Notes under the pieces: model-generated
What the model saw: the letters and a program-made list of their open reading frames with translations, nothing else
The model's database searches: none
What the model was told of the DNA's origin: nothing
Position numbers and translations under genes: made by a program
Source of the DNA: Shewanella aquimarina
Lineage (GTDB): Bacteria; Pseudomonadota; Gammaproteobacteria; Enterobacterales; Shewanellaceae
Assembly (NCBI RefSeq): GCF_023349185.1
Contig: NZ_JAKIKY010000013.1
Span: 1-64,000 of the forward strand
Length of the DNA stretch: 64,000 nucleotides
Direction of reading: 5' to 3'
In this document: one piece after another, positions 10,411 through 21,890 of the stretch
Layout of the letters: the number at the start of each line of letters is the position of its first letter
Position numbering within the stretch: position 1 is the stretch's first letter

Positions 10411-11497
10411 CTTTTTCCTTACTTGCCAGCGCGATACACACATCGGCGACCCGCTCTGTGGCATCTAACACAGCAACACTCTTGGCCAGCTGCCCCATCT
10501 CGATGAGGGCCTTACGGTCTGATGCCAAGATCTGCAACTTGCTGATCAATTTTTCACTATCTAATACTGTCTGTGGCAGCAAAAATGCGCCGCCCGCTTC
10601 TACCAAGACCTGGGCATTCTTGGTCTGGTGATCGTCTACCGCATGGGGATAAGGCACCAGAAGACTCGGTAAACCTACCGCCGCCACCTCTGACACAGTC
10701 AGGGCGCCAGCCCGGCACAGAATCACGTCGGCCCAACGATAGGCCGCTTCCATATCATCGATAAACTCGGCCACCTTGACGCTGCCGGATTGCCCCAGTT
10801 GCAGGTATTCCGCCTCCACCTGCGCCTGATTGCCCTTGCCCACCTGATGCCATACCGTCATCGAATGGTGCTGCGCCACCGCAGCCGTCACGCTTGGCAT
10901 CAGGTCATTAAATACCTTGGCCCCCAAACTACCGCCGACCACCAAGACCCGCAGCGCATCGTCTTGAACACTTGTCTGCTCGCTACGTCCCAGAGCTATC
11001 AGCTCGCTGCGGATCGGGTTGCCCACCACCTCGGCACTGCTCTCGAAGGTGTTTTCAAAGGCGCACAGCACACGGGTAGCGATGCGCGACAACAACTTGT
11101 TGGTCATGCCTGGGATGGCGTTTTGCTCATGTAGCACCAGAGGGATGCCGCTCAGCTTGGCGGCAACCCCACCCGGGCCGCTGGCAAAACCGCCCATGCC
11201 GAGCACCACATCGGGTTTAAACTCTTTTATCACCTCACGCGCCTGCATGATGGAACGCAAGATCTTAAAGGGCGCCGCGAGCTTACGGATAAGGCCGTTG
11301 CCACGCACCCCCTTGATATCGATGAAATCGATATCGAAACCATGTTGAGGCACCAGCCACGCCTCCATACGATCGGCGGTGCCCAGCCAGCGTACCTGCC
11401 AGCCCTGTTTGGCTAACGCTTTGGCCACGGCTAGCGCCGGGAACACGTGTCCACCCGTGCCGCCTGCCATGATCAAAATACGTTTCTCTAGCGCCAT
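10403..11497 (-). CDS. murG: MurG, lipid II synthase
   Basis: MurG transfers GlcNAc to lipid I on the inner face of the membrane. The 364-residue GT-B glycosyltransferase has the G-loop [10 protein letters not shown] at 12-21, a second Gly-rich loop [13 protein letters not shown] near 190 and [12 protein letters not shown] near 260, which binds UDP-GlcNAc. It follows ftsW with no gap and overlaps murC by 8 bp. Confidence 0.97.
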   Translation of the reverse strand: MALEKRILIMAGGTGGHVFPALAVAKALAKQGWQVRWLGTADRMEAWLVPQHGFDIDFIDIKGVRGNGLIRKLAAPFKILRSIMQAREVIKEFKPDVVLGMGGFASGPGGVAAKLSGIPLVLHEQNAIPGMTNKLLSRIATRVLCAFENTFESSAEVVGNPIRSELIALGRSEQTSVQDDALRVLVVGGSLGAKVFNDLMPSVTAAVAQHHSMTVWHQVGKGNQAQVEAEYLQLGQSGSVKVAEFIDDMEAAYRWADVILCRAGALTVSEVAAVGLPSLLVPYPHAVDDHQTKNAQVLVEAGGAFLLPQTVLDSEKLISKLQILASDRKALIEMGQLAKSVAVLDATERVADVCIALASKEKDD

Positions 11498-12712
11498 CTA
11501 CTTCACCTTGCCTTGTACCGCCTGAATCAGGCTTAATCTTCTCTCATGATCGATACGGATCAATATCATTGCCGCCGCCGTCATCACCCACAGGCTACTA
11601 CCACCGTAGCTGATAAAGGGCAGGGTCAAACCTTTAGTCGGCAACATGCCTATGCTGGCGCCTACGTTGACCACGGTCTGGAAACAGATCCAGATGCCGA
11701 TGGCATAGGCCAGATAGCCCTCGAATGCCCTGTCACCGAGCAGACACAAGTTGCCCAGCTTAATCGCCCTCAGGGCGACAAACAGCAAAACCGACAACAC
11801 GGCAATAATGCCGAGAAAGCCAAGCTCTTCACCGATCACGGCGAAGATAAAATCTGTGTGGGCCTCGGGCAGGTATTCCAGTTTCTGAATACTGTTACCC
11901 AAGCCCTGCCCTAACCAGTCGCCGCGGCCATAGGCCATCAGCGATTGGGTAAGCTGATAACCGCTACCGAAGGGATCCTGCCAGGGATCCAGAAACGAGG
12001 TCACCCGTCGCATACGGTAAGGCTCCAGCAATACCAGGCCGACGAAGGCCATGGCCCCGGTCAAGATCAGCGCAAAGAAGTCGAGCAATCTTGCACCGGC
12101 TAAAAACAACAGGCCCACAGTGCCGACAAACAGCACCACCACAGTGCCGAGATCCGGCTGCAGCAGGATCAGGAAGGCATACACGGCAAACACGGCAATC
12201 GGCTTATAGAAACCCTTGGCGTTTTCCCGTACCTCCTGATGACGACGCACCAGATAGCCAGCCATATACACGGCAAAGACAAATTTGGCCAACTCGGCGA
12301 CCTGAATACGAATAGGGCCAACCGACAACCAGCGGGTCGCGCCGTTTACCGTGGTCCCGACGATCGGCACTGCCACCAACATGATGCCCACGACCAGCAG
12401 CATGATCGGGCTCAGCTGCTGCCAGCTATGCATCTCTATCTGCAACACCACGGCGGCAATCAGGGCGCAGCCCACCAGGTAGGCCACATGGCGCCACACG
12501 AAGTGGTAAGGATTCCCCGTCAGACTCGTGGCCTCAGGCATAGAGGCCGACATCACCATGATGAAGCCGAAACTTATCAGAGAGATGACCGCAAACAGCA
12601 GGGCTCTATCATAGAGCTGCATGCCCGGCGCCTCGCGTTGACTAAACAGGTTCGGCAGCGACCAGCTAAGGGAGCTACCAAACAGGCTTAGTTGACGCTC
12701 GTCGCTACGCAT
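11498..12712 (-). CDS. ftsW: FtsW, septal peptidoglycan polymerase (SEDS family)
   Basis: FtsW is the SEDS glycosyltransferase that polymerises lipid II together with FtsI. The 404-residue protein has about ten membrane helices. The loop YMRRVTSFLDPWQDPFG-like segment near 230, the AHTDFIFAVIGEELGFLG motif near 290 and the late GLTLPFISYGGSS motif are all present. It overlaps murD by 8 bp and abuts murG. Confidence 0.96.
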   Translation of the reverse strand: MRSDERQLSLFGSSLSWSLPNLFSQREAPGMQLYDRALLFAVISLISFGFIMVMSASMPEATSLTGNPYHFVWRHVAYLVGCALIAAVVLQIEMHSWQQLSPIMLLVVGIMLVAVPIVGTTVNGATRWLSVGPIRIQVAELAKFVFAVYMAGYLVRRHQEVRENAKGFYKPIAVFAVYAFLILLQPDLGTVVVLFVGTVGLLFLAGARLLDFFALILTGAMAFVGLVLLEPYRMRRVTSFLDPWQDPFGSGYQLTQSLMAYGRGDWLGQGLGNSIQKLEYLPEAHTDFIFAVIGEELGFLGIIAVLSVLLFVALRAIKLGNLCLLGDRAFEGYLAYAIGIWICFQTVVNVGASIGMLPTKGLTLPFISYGGSSLWVMTAAAMILIRIDHERRLSLIQAVQGKVK

Positions 12713-14036
12713 GCATCACCTCTTGGGCCAACGCGGCCACCTGGGCGCGAAAATCATCGCCCCTGGCCATGAAGTTGGCGTACATATCCAAACTGGCGCA
12801 GGCCGGTGACAGCAACACGAGGTCGCCAGGCTTGGCCAAGCTGGCCGCCTGAGTCACCGCCTCTTGCATCGACTCCACGCGAATGGCGCCATCAAACTGC
12901 TCGGCGATCCTGTCGCCATCCTTGCCCAGGGTGATCACCTGAGCCACATCCAGCAGCACACTGCGCAGCGCCGAGAAGTCGGCGCCCTTACCGTCACCGC
13001 CGGCGATTAAAATAATCTGCCCCTGATGCTCACTCAGCCCCTGCAGGGCCGCTATGGTCGCGCCCACATTGGTCGCCTTGGAGTCGTTCACATAACTCAC
13101 GCCCAGGTGTTTGCCCACCAGTTCGCAGCGATGTGCCAGCCCCTTAAACTGTTTTGCCACCTCGACCATGGCCGCCTTCTCCACACCGGCGCTATCGGCC
13201 AACGCCATGGCAACCAGCAAGTTGGCCTGATTGTGACTACCTACCAGCACGACCTGATCGGCGGCGACATATTCGGTGGAGCCATGCACTAAGATGCCAT
13301 GGTTAACACCCCACTCGTCGCCCTCGGGAAGAGAGAGGCCGAAACTGTTCTGGTTCATCGGCTCGTTGGGGCGGGTCAGCAGATCGTCACGATTGAAGAT
13401 AGCCAGCTTGGTCTGGTCATACAGACGCAGCTTGGCCTGACGATAGCTCTCGAGATCCGAATACCTGTCCATATGATCTTCGCTGATGTTCAGACAGGTG
13501 GCACTGATGCAGTTGAGGCTAGCCGTGGTCTCAAGCTGAAAACTCGACAGCTCAAGCACGAACAGCTCATTATCACCCTCGAGCAGATCCAGCACAGGCA
13601 CACCGATATTGCCGCCCACGGCCACCTTGATGCCCGCCTTAGCCGCCATCTCACCCACGAGCGTGGTCACGGTCGACTTGCCGTTAGAGCCGGTAATGCC
13701 TATGACGCAGGGCTCACGGCCCTGCAAGGCTCTGGCAAATAGCTCGACATCGCCGACGATATCTATCCCCATGTCCACTGCCGCGCGCACCTCGGCGGTA
13801 TCCAGCGGGATGCCTGGGCTAACGACTATCTGACTGGCCTGCACCAGGTAGCGACAATCGAAACCGCCGGTGAGCAGTAGCACCTCGGGAAACTCCTGAC
13901 TCAGGGTCTCGCGACCCGGCGGATTCTCGCGGCTGTCCATCACCAGTGGCGTGATCCCCTGCTTAATGAGATAACGCACCACCGAGAGCCCTGTGGCCCC
14001 CAATCCTAATACTATGTGCGTGTACTGACTCGCCAT
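12705..14036 (-). CDS. murD: UDP-N-acetylmuramoylalanine--D-glutamate ligase MurD
   Basis: MurD adds D-Glu to UDP-MurNAc-L-Ala. The 443-residue protein has the dinucleotide-like N-terminus (GLGATGLSVVRYL, about 10-22), the ATP loop GITGSNGKSTVTTL near 113-126, and the central signatures HRCELVG and VNDSKATN near 310-330. It lies 6 bp after mraY and overlaps ftsW. Confidence 0.97.
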   Translation of the reverse strand: MASQYTHIVLGLGATGLSVVRYLIKQGITPLVMDSRENPPGRETLSQEFPEVLLLTGGFDCRYLVQASQIVVSPGIPLDTAEVRAAVDMGIDIVGDVELFARALQGREPCVIGITGSNGKSTVTTLVGEMAAKAGIKVAVGGNIGVPVLDLLEGDNELFVLELSSFQLETTASLNCISATCLNISEDHMDRYSDLESYRQAKLRLYDQTKLAIFNRDDLLTRPNEPMNQNSFGLSLPEGDEWGVNHGILVHGSTEYVAADQVVLVGSHNQANLLVAMALADSAGVEKAAMVEVAKQFKGLAHRCELVGKHLGVSYVNDSKATNVGATIAALQGLSEHQGQIILIAGGDGKGADFSALRSVLLDVAQVITLGKDGDRIAEQFDGAIRVESMQEAVTQAASLAKPGDLVLLSPACASLDMYANFMARGDDFRAQVAALAQEVMHA

Positions 14037-14042
14037 GGCGTA

Positions 14043-15125
14043 TTACCTTAACTTTAAGGTTGCTAGGCCTAGCAACACCAGGAAGAGGGAGATGATCCAG
14101 AAACGCACGATCACTCTAGGCTCAGGCCAACCTTTCAGCTCGTAGTGGTGATGAATAGGCGCCATCCTGAAGATACGTTGACCGCGCAGCTTATATGAGC
14201 CGACCTGCAGGATCACAGAAACTGTCTCCATCACAAATACGCCGCCCATGATCACCAGTAAGATCTCCTGACGCACTAACACGGCGATGGTGCCCAGCGC
14301 CGCGCCCAGAGACAGCGACCCCACGTCGCCCATGAAGACCTGAGCCGGATAGGTGTTGAACCACAAGAAACCTAAGCCTGCGCCGACGATGGCGGTGCAG
14401 ACGATCACCAGCTCACCCGAGCCTGGCAGATAAGGAATATGCAGATAGTTAGCAAACTGCACATGGCCCGACAGATAGGCAATCAGCGCAAAGGCCGCCG
14501 CAACCATCACGGTAGGCATAATAGCCAGACCATCCAGACCGTCGGTCAGGTTCACCGCGTTGCTCGAGCCGACAATGGTGAAGTAGGCCAGCAGAATGAA
14601 GAAGGCACCCAGCTGCGGCATCACATCTTTGAAGAAGGGCAGCACCAGTTGGGTCTCACCTTCACTGCCCGCCGAGGCATACAGATAGAAGGCGATCGCC
14701 AGAGCCGCCAGGGACTGCAAGATATACTTCCAGCGCGCAATAAGCCCCTTGGTGTCCTTGCGCACCACCTTGCGGTAATCGTCGATAAAGCCGATCAGGC
14801 CAAAGGCGCCCAGCACGAAGAGCATGACCCACACATAGCGGCTACCCAAGTCGCCCCACAGCAACACGCTGATGAAGACGCCAGCCAAGATCAACAGGCC
14901 GCCCATGGTTGGCGTGCCGCGCTTGGCAAAATGCGACTCGGGCCCTTCGTTGCGGACCACCTGACCTATCTGCAGCAGTTGCAGACGCTCGATCATCTTA
15001 GGCCCCCACCACAGGCTAAACACCATGGCGGTCAACAGCCCCAGGATAGCCCTGAAGGTCACATAAGAGAAAACGTTAAACCCAGAATAAAACTGGGTTA
15101 GATAATCAGCCAGATAAACCAGCAT
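14043..15125 (-). CDS. mraY: MraY, phospho-MurNAc-pentapeptide translocase
   Basis: MraY transfers phospho-MurNAc-pentapeptide to undecaprenyl phosphate, making lipid I. The 360-residue protein has about ten membrane helices. It contains the Asp-rich IGFIDDYRK segment near 115, the [13 protein letters not shown] motif near 190-202 and the late [14 protein letters not shown] motif. All catalytic elements are intact. Its ATG overlaps the murF stop by one base (TAATG). Confidence 0.97.
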   Translation of the reverse strand: MLVYLADYLTQFYSGFNVFSYVTFRAILGLLTAMVFSLWWGPKMIERLQLLQIGQVVRNEGPESHFAKRGTPTMGGLLILAGVFISVLLWGDLGSRYVWVMLFVLGAFGLIGFIDDYRKVVRKDTKGLIARWKYILQSLAALAIAFYLYASAGSEGETQLVLPFFKDVMPQLGAFFILLAYFTIVGSSNAVNLTDGLDGLAIMPTVMVAAAFALIAYLSGHVQFANYLHIPYLPGSGELVIVCTAIVGAGLGFLWFNTYPAQVFMGDVGSLSLGAALGTIAVLVRQEILLVIMGGVFVMETVSVILQVGSYKLRGQRIFRMAPIHHHYELKGWPEPRVIVRFWIISLFLVLLGLATLKLR

Positions 15126-16495
15126 TAAAACAACTCCTTGCGCTCAAAGGCGGCAATGAGGGCCTCGACAACCCGCTCCATCTTGGCGCTTCGAGACCCC
15201 TTAACTAACACAGTCACCTTGCCGGTTAACTGGTTAAAATAACTAACTAAATCAACAACCAATGCATCTAAGTCGGTGAAGTGCTTGCCGGCGAAAGCCT
15301 CGCTACTCGCCCGACTCAACTCTCCCAGTGAATACAAGGCATCGATCCCCTGCTGCTTGGCCTTCTCGCCCAGCTGCCGATGTAAAAGGGACGCATTGTC
15401 ACCTAATTCGCCTAAATCGCCCAGCACTAAACAGCGATTTCCTTCAATTTCTTGAAGCCAGTCGATTGCCGCCCCCACAGAGGCCGGATTGGCGTTATAG
15501 GTATCGTCAATCAGCAAGAAGCGTCCCAGACGGGTCGGCTGCATACGGCCCTTCACGGGTTGCAGCTGCATCAGTCCTTGAACTATCTCATCCAGTGACA
15601 ATCCCAGCGCCAGACAGATGCTGGTTGCCGCCAGGGCATTGCTCACCTGATGACGACCAGACAGCGGCAGGCTGACCTGACGCCGCTCGCCTCGGTAACT
15701 GAGCCAAAAGCGATAACAGCCCAAGGCATCAGCTCTGAGCTCGTCGGCGCTGACATCTGCTGGATTCCCTTGGGAAGAAAAACTCAACTGGGTATGGCTA
15801 GCGGCCGCGCGGCGCATCACATCGGCAAATGCGTCGTCGGCATTGATCACGGCGACACCATCCTTAGCCAGGTGGAGGAAGATCTCCGACTTGGCCTTAG
15901 CCACGCCTTCCAGCGAGCCAAATCCCTCGAGATGCGCCGAGGCGACATTATTAACCATCGCCACATCGGGTTGCACTAAAGATGAAGTGTAATTAATCTC
16001 ACCGAGATGATTGGCGCCTAATTCGAACACCCCGTATTCGTGTTGCGGCTCGAGACGCAGCAGGGTTAAAGGCACGCCCACTTCGTTGTTGAAGTTGCCT
16101 GCGGTATAAAGCACCTGATGCTGGGTCGACAATATGGTCGCCACCATCTCCTTCACGCTGGTCTTGCCATTGGAGCCGGTGAGGGCCACGCTCTTAGGCG
16201 CGACACACTGCTTCACATAGGCACCTATCTGGCCCATGGCCTTCTGGCTGTTGGTGACAACAAGCTGAGGCGCCGCGATCGGCAGCTCACGCTCGACCAG
16301 TAGGGCGCTGGCGCCATCAGCCACCGCCTTGCTGGCAAAATCATGGGCATCGAAACGCTCACCCTTGAGGGCGACGAACAGGGTTTGAGAGTCCACCACA
16401 CGGCTATCGCTAGAGACCTTGCTGACGCTAAGATCGTCGCCAACATGTCGGGCACCGAGCACCTTGGCTAATTCTGACAGTCGCAGTGGAATCAT
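15125..16495 (-). CDS. murF: MurF, D-Ala-D-Ala-adding enzyme
   Basis: MurF adds D-Ala-D-Ala to UDP-MurNAc-tripeptide. The 456-residue protein shows the ATP loop [14 protein letters not shown] near 105, the [11 protein letters not shown] segment near 155, and [11 protein letters not shown] near 330. It overlaps murE by 4 bp (ATGA) and mraY by 1 bp. Because ddlB is missing from the cluster, its dipeptide substrate must come from a ligase encoded elsewhere. Confidence 0.97.
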   Translation of the reverse strand: MIPLRLSELAKVLGARHVGDDLSVSKVSSDSRVVDSQTLFVALKGERFDAHDFASKAVADGASALLVERELPIAAPQLVVTNSQKAMGQIGAYVKQCVAPKSVALTGSNGKTSVKEMVATILSTQHQVLYTAGNFNNEVGVPLTLLRLEPQHEYGVFELGANHLGEINYTSSLVQPDVAMVNNVASAHLEGFGSLEGVAKAKSEIFLHLAKDGVAVINADDAFADVMRRAAASHTQLSFSSQGNPADVSADELRADALGCYRFWLSYRGERRQVSLPLSGRHQVSNALAATSICLALGLSLDEIVQGLMQLQPVKGRMQPTRLGRFLLIDDTYNANPASVGAAIDWLQEIEGNRCLVLGDLGELGDNASLLHRQLGEKAKQQGIDALYSLGELSRASSEAFAGKHFTDLDALVVDLVSYFNQLTGKVTVLVKGSRSAKMERVVEALIAAFERKELF

Positions 16496-17958
16496 TTGCC
16501 GCCCCTCGCAATGGCTGCCGCTAGGGCACGTTCATCATAATCCAGGCGTTTGCCGGCGATCTCCTGATAGGTCTCATGGCCCTTGCCGGCCAGCAAAATT
16601 AGATCGCCGCTGGATGCCAGGGTCACCACCTCGCGGATCGCCTTTTGTCTATCGACTTGAGTCAAGGCTACCTGCGGCTTGTTTAGACCGGCCAGCACAT
16701 CATTGATGATCACCATGGGATCTTCGCTACGTGCATTATCGCTGGTGACCATGACGCAATCGGCGTTGTCTTCGGCGGCGCGGGCCATCAGGGGACGCTT
16801 GCCCTTATCACGGTCGCCACCACAGCCAAAGACGCACCACAGCTTGCCGCGGCAGTGGCCACGCAGCGCTCGCAGCGCCTGCTCTATGGCGTCCGGCGTG
16901 TGGGCGTAATCCACCACCAGGGTGACGCCTTCTGGCGTGGTAAAACGCTCCATGCGTCCCGCCACAGGTTTGAGGCTGGACACCTGAGTCAACAGCTGCG
17001 CCATGGCGTAGCCGCTCAGGTAAAGAGCCCCCAAGGCCGCGACTAAGTTAGACAGGTTGAAGATACCCAGCAGAGGCGAGTCGATCTTCGCCTCGCCCTC
17101 GGGCCAGACTAGGGTCGCGCTGACGCCCTGGCTATGCTGCTTCACCGCTTTGGTATAGATAGAGGCGTCTTCCTGGCCCTGAATGCTAAAGCCCACCAAG
17201 CCCTTGCAGCGTTTATCCTGTATCCACTGACGCCCCACGGGATCATCTAGGTTTATCAAACCATGGCTTAGGGAGCTGAATCTAAACAGGCGCTGCTTGG
17301 CTGCGCCATAGGCATCCATAGAGCCATGATAATCCAGGTGATCCCGGCTTAGGTTAGTAAACACGGCCACGTCAAAGGGCACGGCATCGACGCGTCCCTG
17401 CACCAGGCCATGACTGGAGACCTCCATGGCACAGACAGCCGCGCCCTGTTGGTCAAATTCGTTGAGCTGACGCATCACAGTGATCGGGTCGGCCGTGGTG
17501 TTGCCGCTATCGACCAGCTGACCCCACATGCCGTTGCCCAGGGTGCCCATGACGGCGCTCGGCTGGCTCAAACCTTGGCTCAGCTGAGCGATCAGTTGGG
17601 TCACCGATGTCTTACCATTGGTGCCCGTCACGCCGATCAGCTTGATTCTGTCCCGCCCCAGCACATAGAGTTGGGAGGCGAGTGCCGACAGCTGCCGTTG
17701 CAGCTGAAAAAAGTAGATCCTTAGGCCGTTTTCTTGACTCACCTTGCCATGCAGCGCCGGATCGTCGGTATGAATCAGCGCCGCCACGGCTCCCTGTGAA
17801 AGGGCGGCATCGACAAAGTCCCGTCCATCGACGCTGTGGCCCGGCACGGCAACAAACACGCTGCCTTGGCCTATCTCTCGACTATCCAGCGTCAGATGAC
17901 TGAGTGAATCACCGCCGGCGTAGTGAAACCAGGGGGCAAGGAGATCGCACAGCTGCAT
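16492..17958 (-). CDS. murE: MurE, meso-diaminopimelate-adding ligase
   Basis: MurE adds the third peptide residue to UDP-MurNAc-L-Ala-D-Glu. The 488-residue protein has the ATP loop [14 protein letters not shown] near 107 and the carbamylated-Lys region later. The amino-acid selectivity motif, DNPR in E. coli, reads DNAR here (407-410), followed by [10 protein letters not shown]; the Arg that reads meso-DAP is kept, so meso-DAP remains the expected substrate. It overlaps ftsI by 1 bp and murF by 4 bp. Confidence 0.96.
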   Translation of the reverse strand: MQLCDLLAPWFHYAGGDSLSHLTLDSREIGQGSVFVAVPGHSVDGRDFVDAALSQGAVAALIHTDDPALHGKVSQENGLRIYFFQLQRQLSALASQLYVLGRDRIKLIGVTGTNGKTSVTQLIAQLSQGLSQPSAVMGTLGNGMWGQLVDSGNTTADPITVMRQLNEFDQQGAAVCAMEVSSHGLVQGRVDAVPFDVAVFTNLSRDHLDYHGSMDAYGAAKQRLFRFSSLSHGLINLDDPVGRQWIQDKRCKGLVGFSIQGQEDASIYTKAVKQHSQGVSATLVWPEGEAKIDSPLLGIFNLSNLVAALGALYLSGYAMAQLLTQVSSLKPVAGRMERFTTPEGVTLVVDYAHTPDAIEQALRALRGHCRGKLWCVFGCGGDRDKGKRPLMARAAEDNADCVMVTSDNARSEDPMVIINDVLAGLNKPQVALTQVDRQKAIREVVTLASSGDLILLAGKGHETYQEIAGKRLDYDERALAAAIARGGK

Positions 17959-19694
17959 TATTCGCCCCTCCTGACATTACCGGCCAATTGAACTTTTTCT
18001 CGAGCACTGATCGGCTCAACATTTAACATCTGTAGTGCCCCTGACATCACTTTGGCAAACACGGGAGCGGCCACATCGCCGCCATAATAACGATCGCCCT
18101 TAGGCTCATTGACCACCACAACCATGGCGAGTCTTGGATTGTGCACAGGCGCGACCCCAGCAAACAGGGCGACATAATCTTCGCCATAGCCACCGGCCAC
18201 GGCCTTACGGGCGGTACCCGTCTTCCCCGCAACCGGATAGCCGTCGATATGGGCCTTCTTGGCGGTACCGCCAGGCTCGGTGACACCGATCAGCATCTGC
18301 ATCACGCTGCGAGCCACCTCGGGCGAGATCACCTGATCCCCCTCGGGCGCCTTCTTAAGCTTGAGAATCGAAGAGGGATACAACACACCACCACTGCCCA
18401 GCATGGCGTACATGCGGGCGATCTGCAGCGGTGTCACCGTCAGGGCATAACCAAACGACAAAGTGGCCCGCTCGAAATCGGACCAACGACGACGATCATG
18501 GATGAGACCGGCACTCTCACCTGGCAGGTTGATGCCCGAATAGTTACCCAGTCCCATGGCCTGGTAGTAACCCAGCAGCTCCTGTACCGGCATCGACAGG
18601 GCGATCTGCGTCATCCCCACGTTACTGGAATGCACCAATACATCACCCAGGGACATATCGCCGTAGTTACGGCCGTCACGCACTATCTTGCCGCCGATAC
18701 GCACGCGGCCCGGATGCGTCTTGAAGATCTGATCTTCCTTGATGGTACCCGCCTCGAGCGCCGCGGCAACCACAAAGGGCTTAATGGTGGATCCCGGCTC
18801 ATAGGCGTCGGTCAGGGCACGGTTACGCATACGATAGCTTTGCAGGTTATCGCGGGAGTTGGGGTTATAGCTTGGGGTGTTTGCCATGGCCAACACCTCG
18901 CCCGTATGCACGTCCAGCACCACGATTGAGGCCGAGGTGGCCTGGTTGATCTCTGTGGCACGCTTAATCTCGCGATAGGCCAGCTGCTGGATACGCTGAT
19001 CGATACTCAGCACCAGATCGTTAGAGCTTTCGCCGGTTTGCACCGTATCCAGGCGCTCGACGACATGGCCGTCACGGGATTTACGCACCTTGTGTTTGGT
19101 CGGCGTACCGGTGAGCCAGTCGTTATAGGTGTTCTCGATCCCCTCAATACCCACGTCGTCGATATTGGTCAGGCCCACCAACTGCGCGCTGATCTCACTA
19201 GTAGGATAGTAGCGACGTGACTCCGCCTTAAGATAGACGCCGGGCAGCTTAAGCTGCTTGATATACTCGGCCACCGCCGGGGTGACTTGACGCTTGAGGT
19301 AGGTAAAACGTTTCTTGGGGTTAGACTGCACCCGCGCCAGGATCTCCTCCTTGGGCTCGTGCAGCACATCGGCCAGCGCCTGCCAGCGACGCATATCGGC
19401 GAAACCGTTGCGATCATGCACCACCTTAGGATCGGCATACACTGCCTTGACCGGCACACTGACCGCCAGCATCTCACCGTTGCGATCGGTGATCATGCCG
19501 CGATGCACCTCGTTACTCGTGGTGCGCAGGGTGCGCATGTCACTCTCGTGACGCAGCTTTTCCGGCTCGATGATCTGAATATAGGCAGCGCGACCCACCA
19601 GGCTGGTAAACAGCAGACACACGAAACCGACCACGACGTAGAGACGCCAGTGGATCAGCTGTGGTTTCTGTTTACGTTTCGCCTGCTTGCTCAT
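17958..19694 (-). CDS. ftsI: FtsI (PBP3), septal peptidoglycan transpeptidase
   Basis: FtsI cross-links septal peptidoglycan and partners FtsW. The 578-residue protein has an N-terminal membrane helix (about 16-36). The pedestal domain includes [10 protein letters not shown] near 65. All three penicillin-binding motifs are intact: S302-T-I-K, S356-S-N and K491-T-G. The start overlaps the ftsL stop by 4 bp (ATGA). Confidence 0.97.
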   Translation of the reverse strand: MSKQAKRKQKPQLIHWRLYVVVGFVCLLFTSLVGRAAYIQIIEPEKLRHESDMRTLRTTSNEVHRGMITDRNGEMLAVSVPVKAVYADPKVVHDRNGFADMRRWQALADVLHEPKEEILARVQSNPKKRFTYLKRQVTPAVAEYIKQLKLPGVYLKAESRRYYPTSEISAQLVGLTNIDDVGIEGIENTYNDWLTGTPTKHKVRKSRDGHVVERLDTVQTGESSNDLVLSIDQRIQQLAYREIKRATEINQATSASIVVLDVHTGEVLAMANTPSYNPNSRDNLQSYRMRNRALTDAYEPGSTIKPFVVAAALEAGTIKEDQIFKTHPGRVRIGGKIVRDGRNYGDMSLGDVLVHSSNVGMTQIALSMPVQELLGYYQAMGLGNYSGINLPGESAGLIHDRRRWSDFERATLSFGYALTVTPLQIARMYAMLGSGGVLYPSSILKLKKAPEGDQVISPEVARSVMQMLIGVTEPGGTAKKAHIDGYPVAGKTGTARKAVAGGYGEDYVALFAGVAPVHNPRLAMVVVVNEPKGDRYYGGDVAAPVFAKVMSGALQMLNVEPISAREKVQLAGNVRRGE

Positions 19695-20005
19695 GGTACT
19701 CTCACCACCACTTCTTCATTGGGTAACGGCCGCTTCATGTCCAGCTCTTTCGTGGCAATCCGTGTCACCCGACTGTGTTCCGACTGCGACTGCTCTTCCA
19801 GCAACAGGTTGCGCCATTCGATATCCAAGCGGTCGCGCTCTTGCAGCAACTGATCCCACTGGCTGGTGTATTTGCGACTGGAATGGCTGGTGTAAACCAC
19901 CAGAACGGCATTCGCGATCACAATAAAAGCCATCAAAAGCACCCACTTGTGATGCCAAAGATCGAGTAATACGATACGAGTCAGGTTAAGTTGTGACTTA
20001 CTCAC
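19691..20005 (-). CDS. ftsL: Cell division protein FtsL
   Basis: FtsL is a small bitopic protein that forms a complex with FtsQ and FtsB. The 104-residue sequence has a short cytoplasmic part, one membrane helix (about 18-38, LLMAFIVIANAVLVVYTS) and a periplasmic coiled coil (about 45-80) with Leu and Arg heptads. The start is GTG at 20005, preceded by AGGGGAA. Position between rsmH and ftsI confirms the call. Confidence 0.93.
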   Translation of the reverse strand: MSKSQLNLTRIVLLDLWHHKWVLLMAFIVIANAVLVVYTSHSSRKYTSQWDQLLQERDRLDIEWRNLLLEEQSQSEHSRVTRIATKELDMKRPLPNEEVVVRVP

Positions 20006-20042
20006 TAGCGTTCCCCTAGTCTCTCACGTCTGCTCGACGGGA

Positions 20043-20984
20043 TTAGTACTCTAATCGCTCGGCAACCCGCAACACTGAGCTACGCGCCCTGGCATTACGG
20101 TCAATTTCTTCGGCCGATGGCTTAATCGCCTTACCCACGGCCTTGAGTAATCGTGTCTTATTTATTTCGGCCTCGGTCAGCGGTAACCCGTGGGGTACCG
20201 ACTCACCTTGGCTATGGCGGCGAATGAAGCGCTTCACCATACGATCTTCCAGCGAATGAAAGCTGATCACCGACAGGCGTCCATGCGGAGCCAACACGGT
20301 CACCGCGCCTTCCAGCGCCTGATCGATCTGCTCCAGCTCGCTGTTGATATAGATACGGATCGCCTGAAATACGCGGGTGGCCGGATGCTTGTTGCGCTCC
20401 TTGCTCTTGCTCACACGGGCGATCAGATCCGCCAGCTCCTTGGTACGCAGGAAAGGCGTCTTGTCTCTGTCGGCGGCGATGCAGCGGGCAATATGGCGAG
20501 CGTTCTTCTCCTCGCCATAGGTCTTAAATACCCAGGCCATATCTTCTATCTCGGCGCGTGCCAGCCACTCGGCGGCTGTCTCCCCCTGGGAGTTATCCAT
20601 GCGCATGTCCAGCGGACCGTCGCGCAGGAAGCTAAAGCCGCGCTCGGCATCGTCGAGTTGCGGCGAAGAGACACCGAAATCGAACAGTATGCCGTCGATC
20701 TTGCCTCTCAGGCCCAGATCGTCGACATATTGGGCCAACTGGCCAAATCCACCGTGAACGATAGAGAAACGCGCATCATCGGCAAATTGCTCTGCGGCAG
20801 CGATCGCCTGAGGATCGCGATCTATGGCAACCAGGCGGCCATTGGGGCCAAGTTGCTTGAGCACTTCGCGCGAGTGTCCGCCGCGGCCGAAGGTGCCATC
20901 GATATAGATGCCCTCTGGCTTGATGTTGAGTCCGGCTACCGTTTCCGTCAGCAGCACGGATAAATGCGCAAATTCTTGAGTCAT
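20043..20984 (-). CDS. rsmH: 16S rRNA (cytosine1402-N4)-methyltransferase RsmH
   Basis: RsmH (MraW) methylates C1402 of 16S rRNA with SAM. The 313-residue protein carries [16 protein letters not shown] (about 27-42), the SAM-binding loop, and [19 protein letters not shown] near 100, the family signature. It sits 33 bp after mraZ and 37 bp before ftsL, the standard second place in dcw clusters. Confidence 0.97.
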   Translation of the reverse strand: MTQEFAHLSVLLTETVAGLNIKPEGIYIDGTFGRGGHSREVLKQLGPNGRLVAIDRDPQAIAAAEQFADDARFSIVHGGFGQLAQYVDDLGLRGKIDGILFDFGVSSPQLDDAERGFSFLRDGPLDMRMDNSQGETAAEWLARAEIEDMAWVFKTYGEEKNARHIARCIAADRDKTPFLRTKELADLIARVSKSKERNKHPATRVFQAIRIYINSELEQIDQALEGAVTVLAPHGRLSVISFHSLEDRMVKRFIRRHSQGESVPHGLPLTEAEINKTRLLKAVGKAIKPSAEEIDRNARARSSVLRVAERLEY

Positions 20985-21017
20985 CGCTCTCTTCTTTAAC
21001 TTATGGTTATTCTCTTA

Positions 21018-21476
21018 TCACAAAGAGAAGTCCGCCAAACGCTCGCTGTTGGCAAAGGCATCGCTTTGAATCGTTTCACGGCTAAGTTCAATCTGTTGCT
21101 GCCAGGCCGCCTCATCCCACAGCTCAAACTTGTTCAACTGGCCTACCAGCATCGCATGCTTTTCCAGGTTGGCGTATTGACGTAGCGGTGGGGGAAGTAA
21201 AATGCGACCATTGCTATCTAACTCGCACTCATGGGCATAACCGAGTAGCAAGCGCTTCATGGCGCGCTCGGGTCCCTGGGTATCTGACAGCAATAACAGC
21301 TTGGCTTCTATCTGTTTCCAAGCCTCGAGTGGATAGATGAGTAAACAGGCGGCATCGAAATCGACCGTGATCACCAGCTGGCTATTAAATTCGACGTGCA
21401 GGCTTTCGCGGTATCGCTTGGGGATCGCGATCCGGCCTTTGGCGTCAAGATTAATAGCACTCGCTCCACGAAACAC
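21018..21476 (-). CDS. mraZ: Transcriptional regulator MraZ
   Basis: MraZ is an AbrB-like DNA-binding protein that, in E. coli, represses its own dcw promoter. The 152-residue sequence has two tandem SpoVT/AbrB units: FRGASAINLDAKGRIAIPKRY at the N-terminus and ECELDSNGRILLPPPLR near 80-96. It is the first gene of the minus-strand dcw cluster. Three candidate operator boxes lie 32-57 bp upstream. Confidence 0.96.
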   Translation of the reverse strand: MFRGASAINLDAKGRIAIPKRYRESLHVEFNSQLVITVDFDAACLLIYPLEAWKQIEAKLLLLSDTQGPERAMKRLLLGYAHECELDSNGRILLPPPLRQYANLEKHAMLVGQLNKFELWDEAAWQQQIELSRETIQSDAFANSERLADFSL

Positions 21477-21507
21477 GTTAGCTCGTCCTTGTTTTTTTGG
21501 TTAATAG

Positions 21508-21533
21508 ATCCACAAATATCCACAATTTCCCAC
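21508..21533 (-). promoter_or_regulatory. MraZ operator: three direct repeats at 10-bp spacing
   Basis: On the minus strand, GTGG occurs at 21533-21530, 21523-21520 and 21513-21510, exactly 10 bp apart, in the context TGGGA, TGGAT and TGGAT. Known E. coli MraZ sites are TGGGN repeats separated by 5 bp, giving the same 10-bp period. The array covers the expected transcript start. Confidence 0.7.
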
Positions 21534-21541
21534 AAATGCTA

Positions 21542-21571
21542 AGTTTAGAGATAGTGTGCAAGCATTGTCAA
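21542..21571 (-). promoter_or_regulatory. dcw (mraZ) promoter
   Basis: TTGACA (21571-21566), an 18-bp spacer and TAAACT (21547-21542) on the minus strand give a good sigma-70 promoter. The predicted start near 21535 abuts the MraZ boxes. Confidence 0.65.
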
Positions 21572-21890
21572 GGGATGCAACCATTTATAAAGCCAGTATT
21601 CAAGCGGGTTAGCAGCCAGTTTGTAAATTTGTAACTACAGTCAATCCAGGGGAGATTTGTGGGAATTTCGAGGACAAATATGTTGAAAAAACAAACAGAA
21701 GTGGAGGACCTACAGGCTTTAGTGGATCGATAAGTGGATCGCCGTCCCAAATTAAGGCCATGATCGCCAAGATCCGTCTGGGCTGATGAAACGTGTATGC
21801 CTGTTCGACCCTAAACGATTGGACTCAGACCCATTATGGCTTGCTCAAACACCGCTTGATCCCTATGATGGCCAATAAAAACACAAAATT
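21572..21890. other. Intergenic region between the dcw promoter and the PepSY gene
   Basis: About 320 bp without a supported gene. I see no tRNA-like fold, strong terminator or convincing promoter for the gene starting at 21891. A plus-strand TTTGTGGGAATTTCG (about 21656-21670) contains one isolated TGGGA MraZ-like box, and GTGGATCG occurs twice near 21720-21740. Confidence 0.5.

Noticed and set aside
14439..15101. 220-codon plus-strand reading frame opposite mraY
   Set aside because: Antisense shadow of mraY; no start site or domain.
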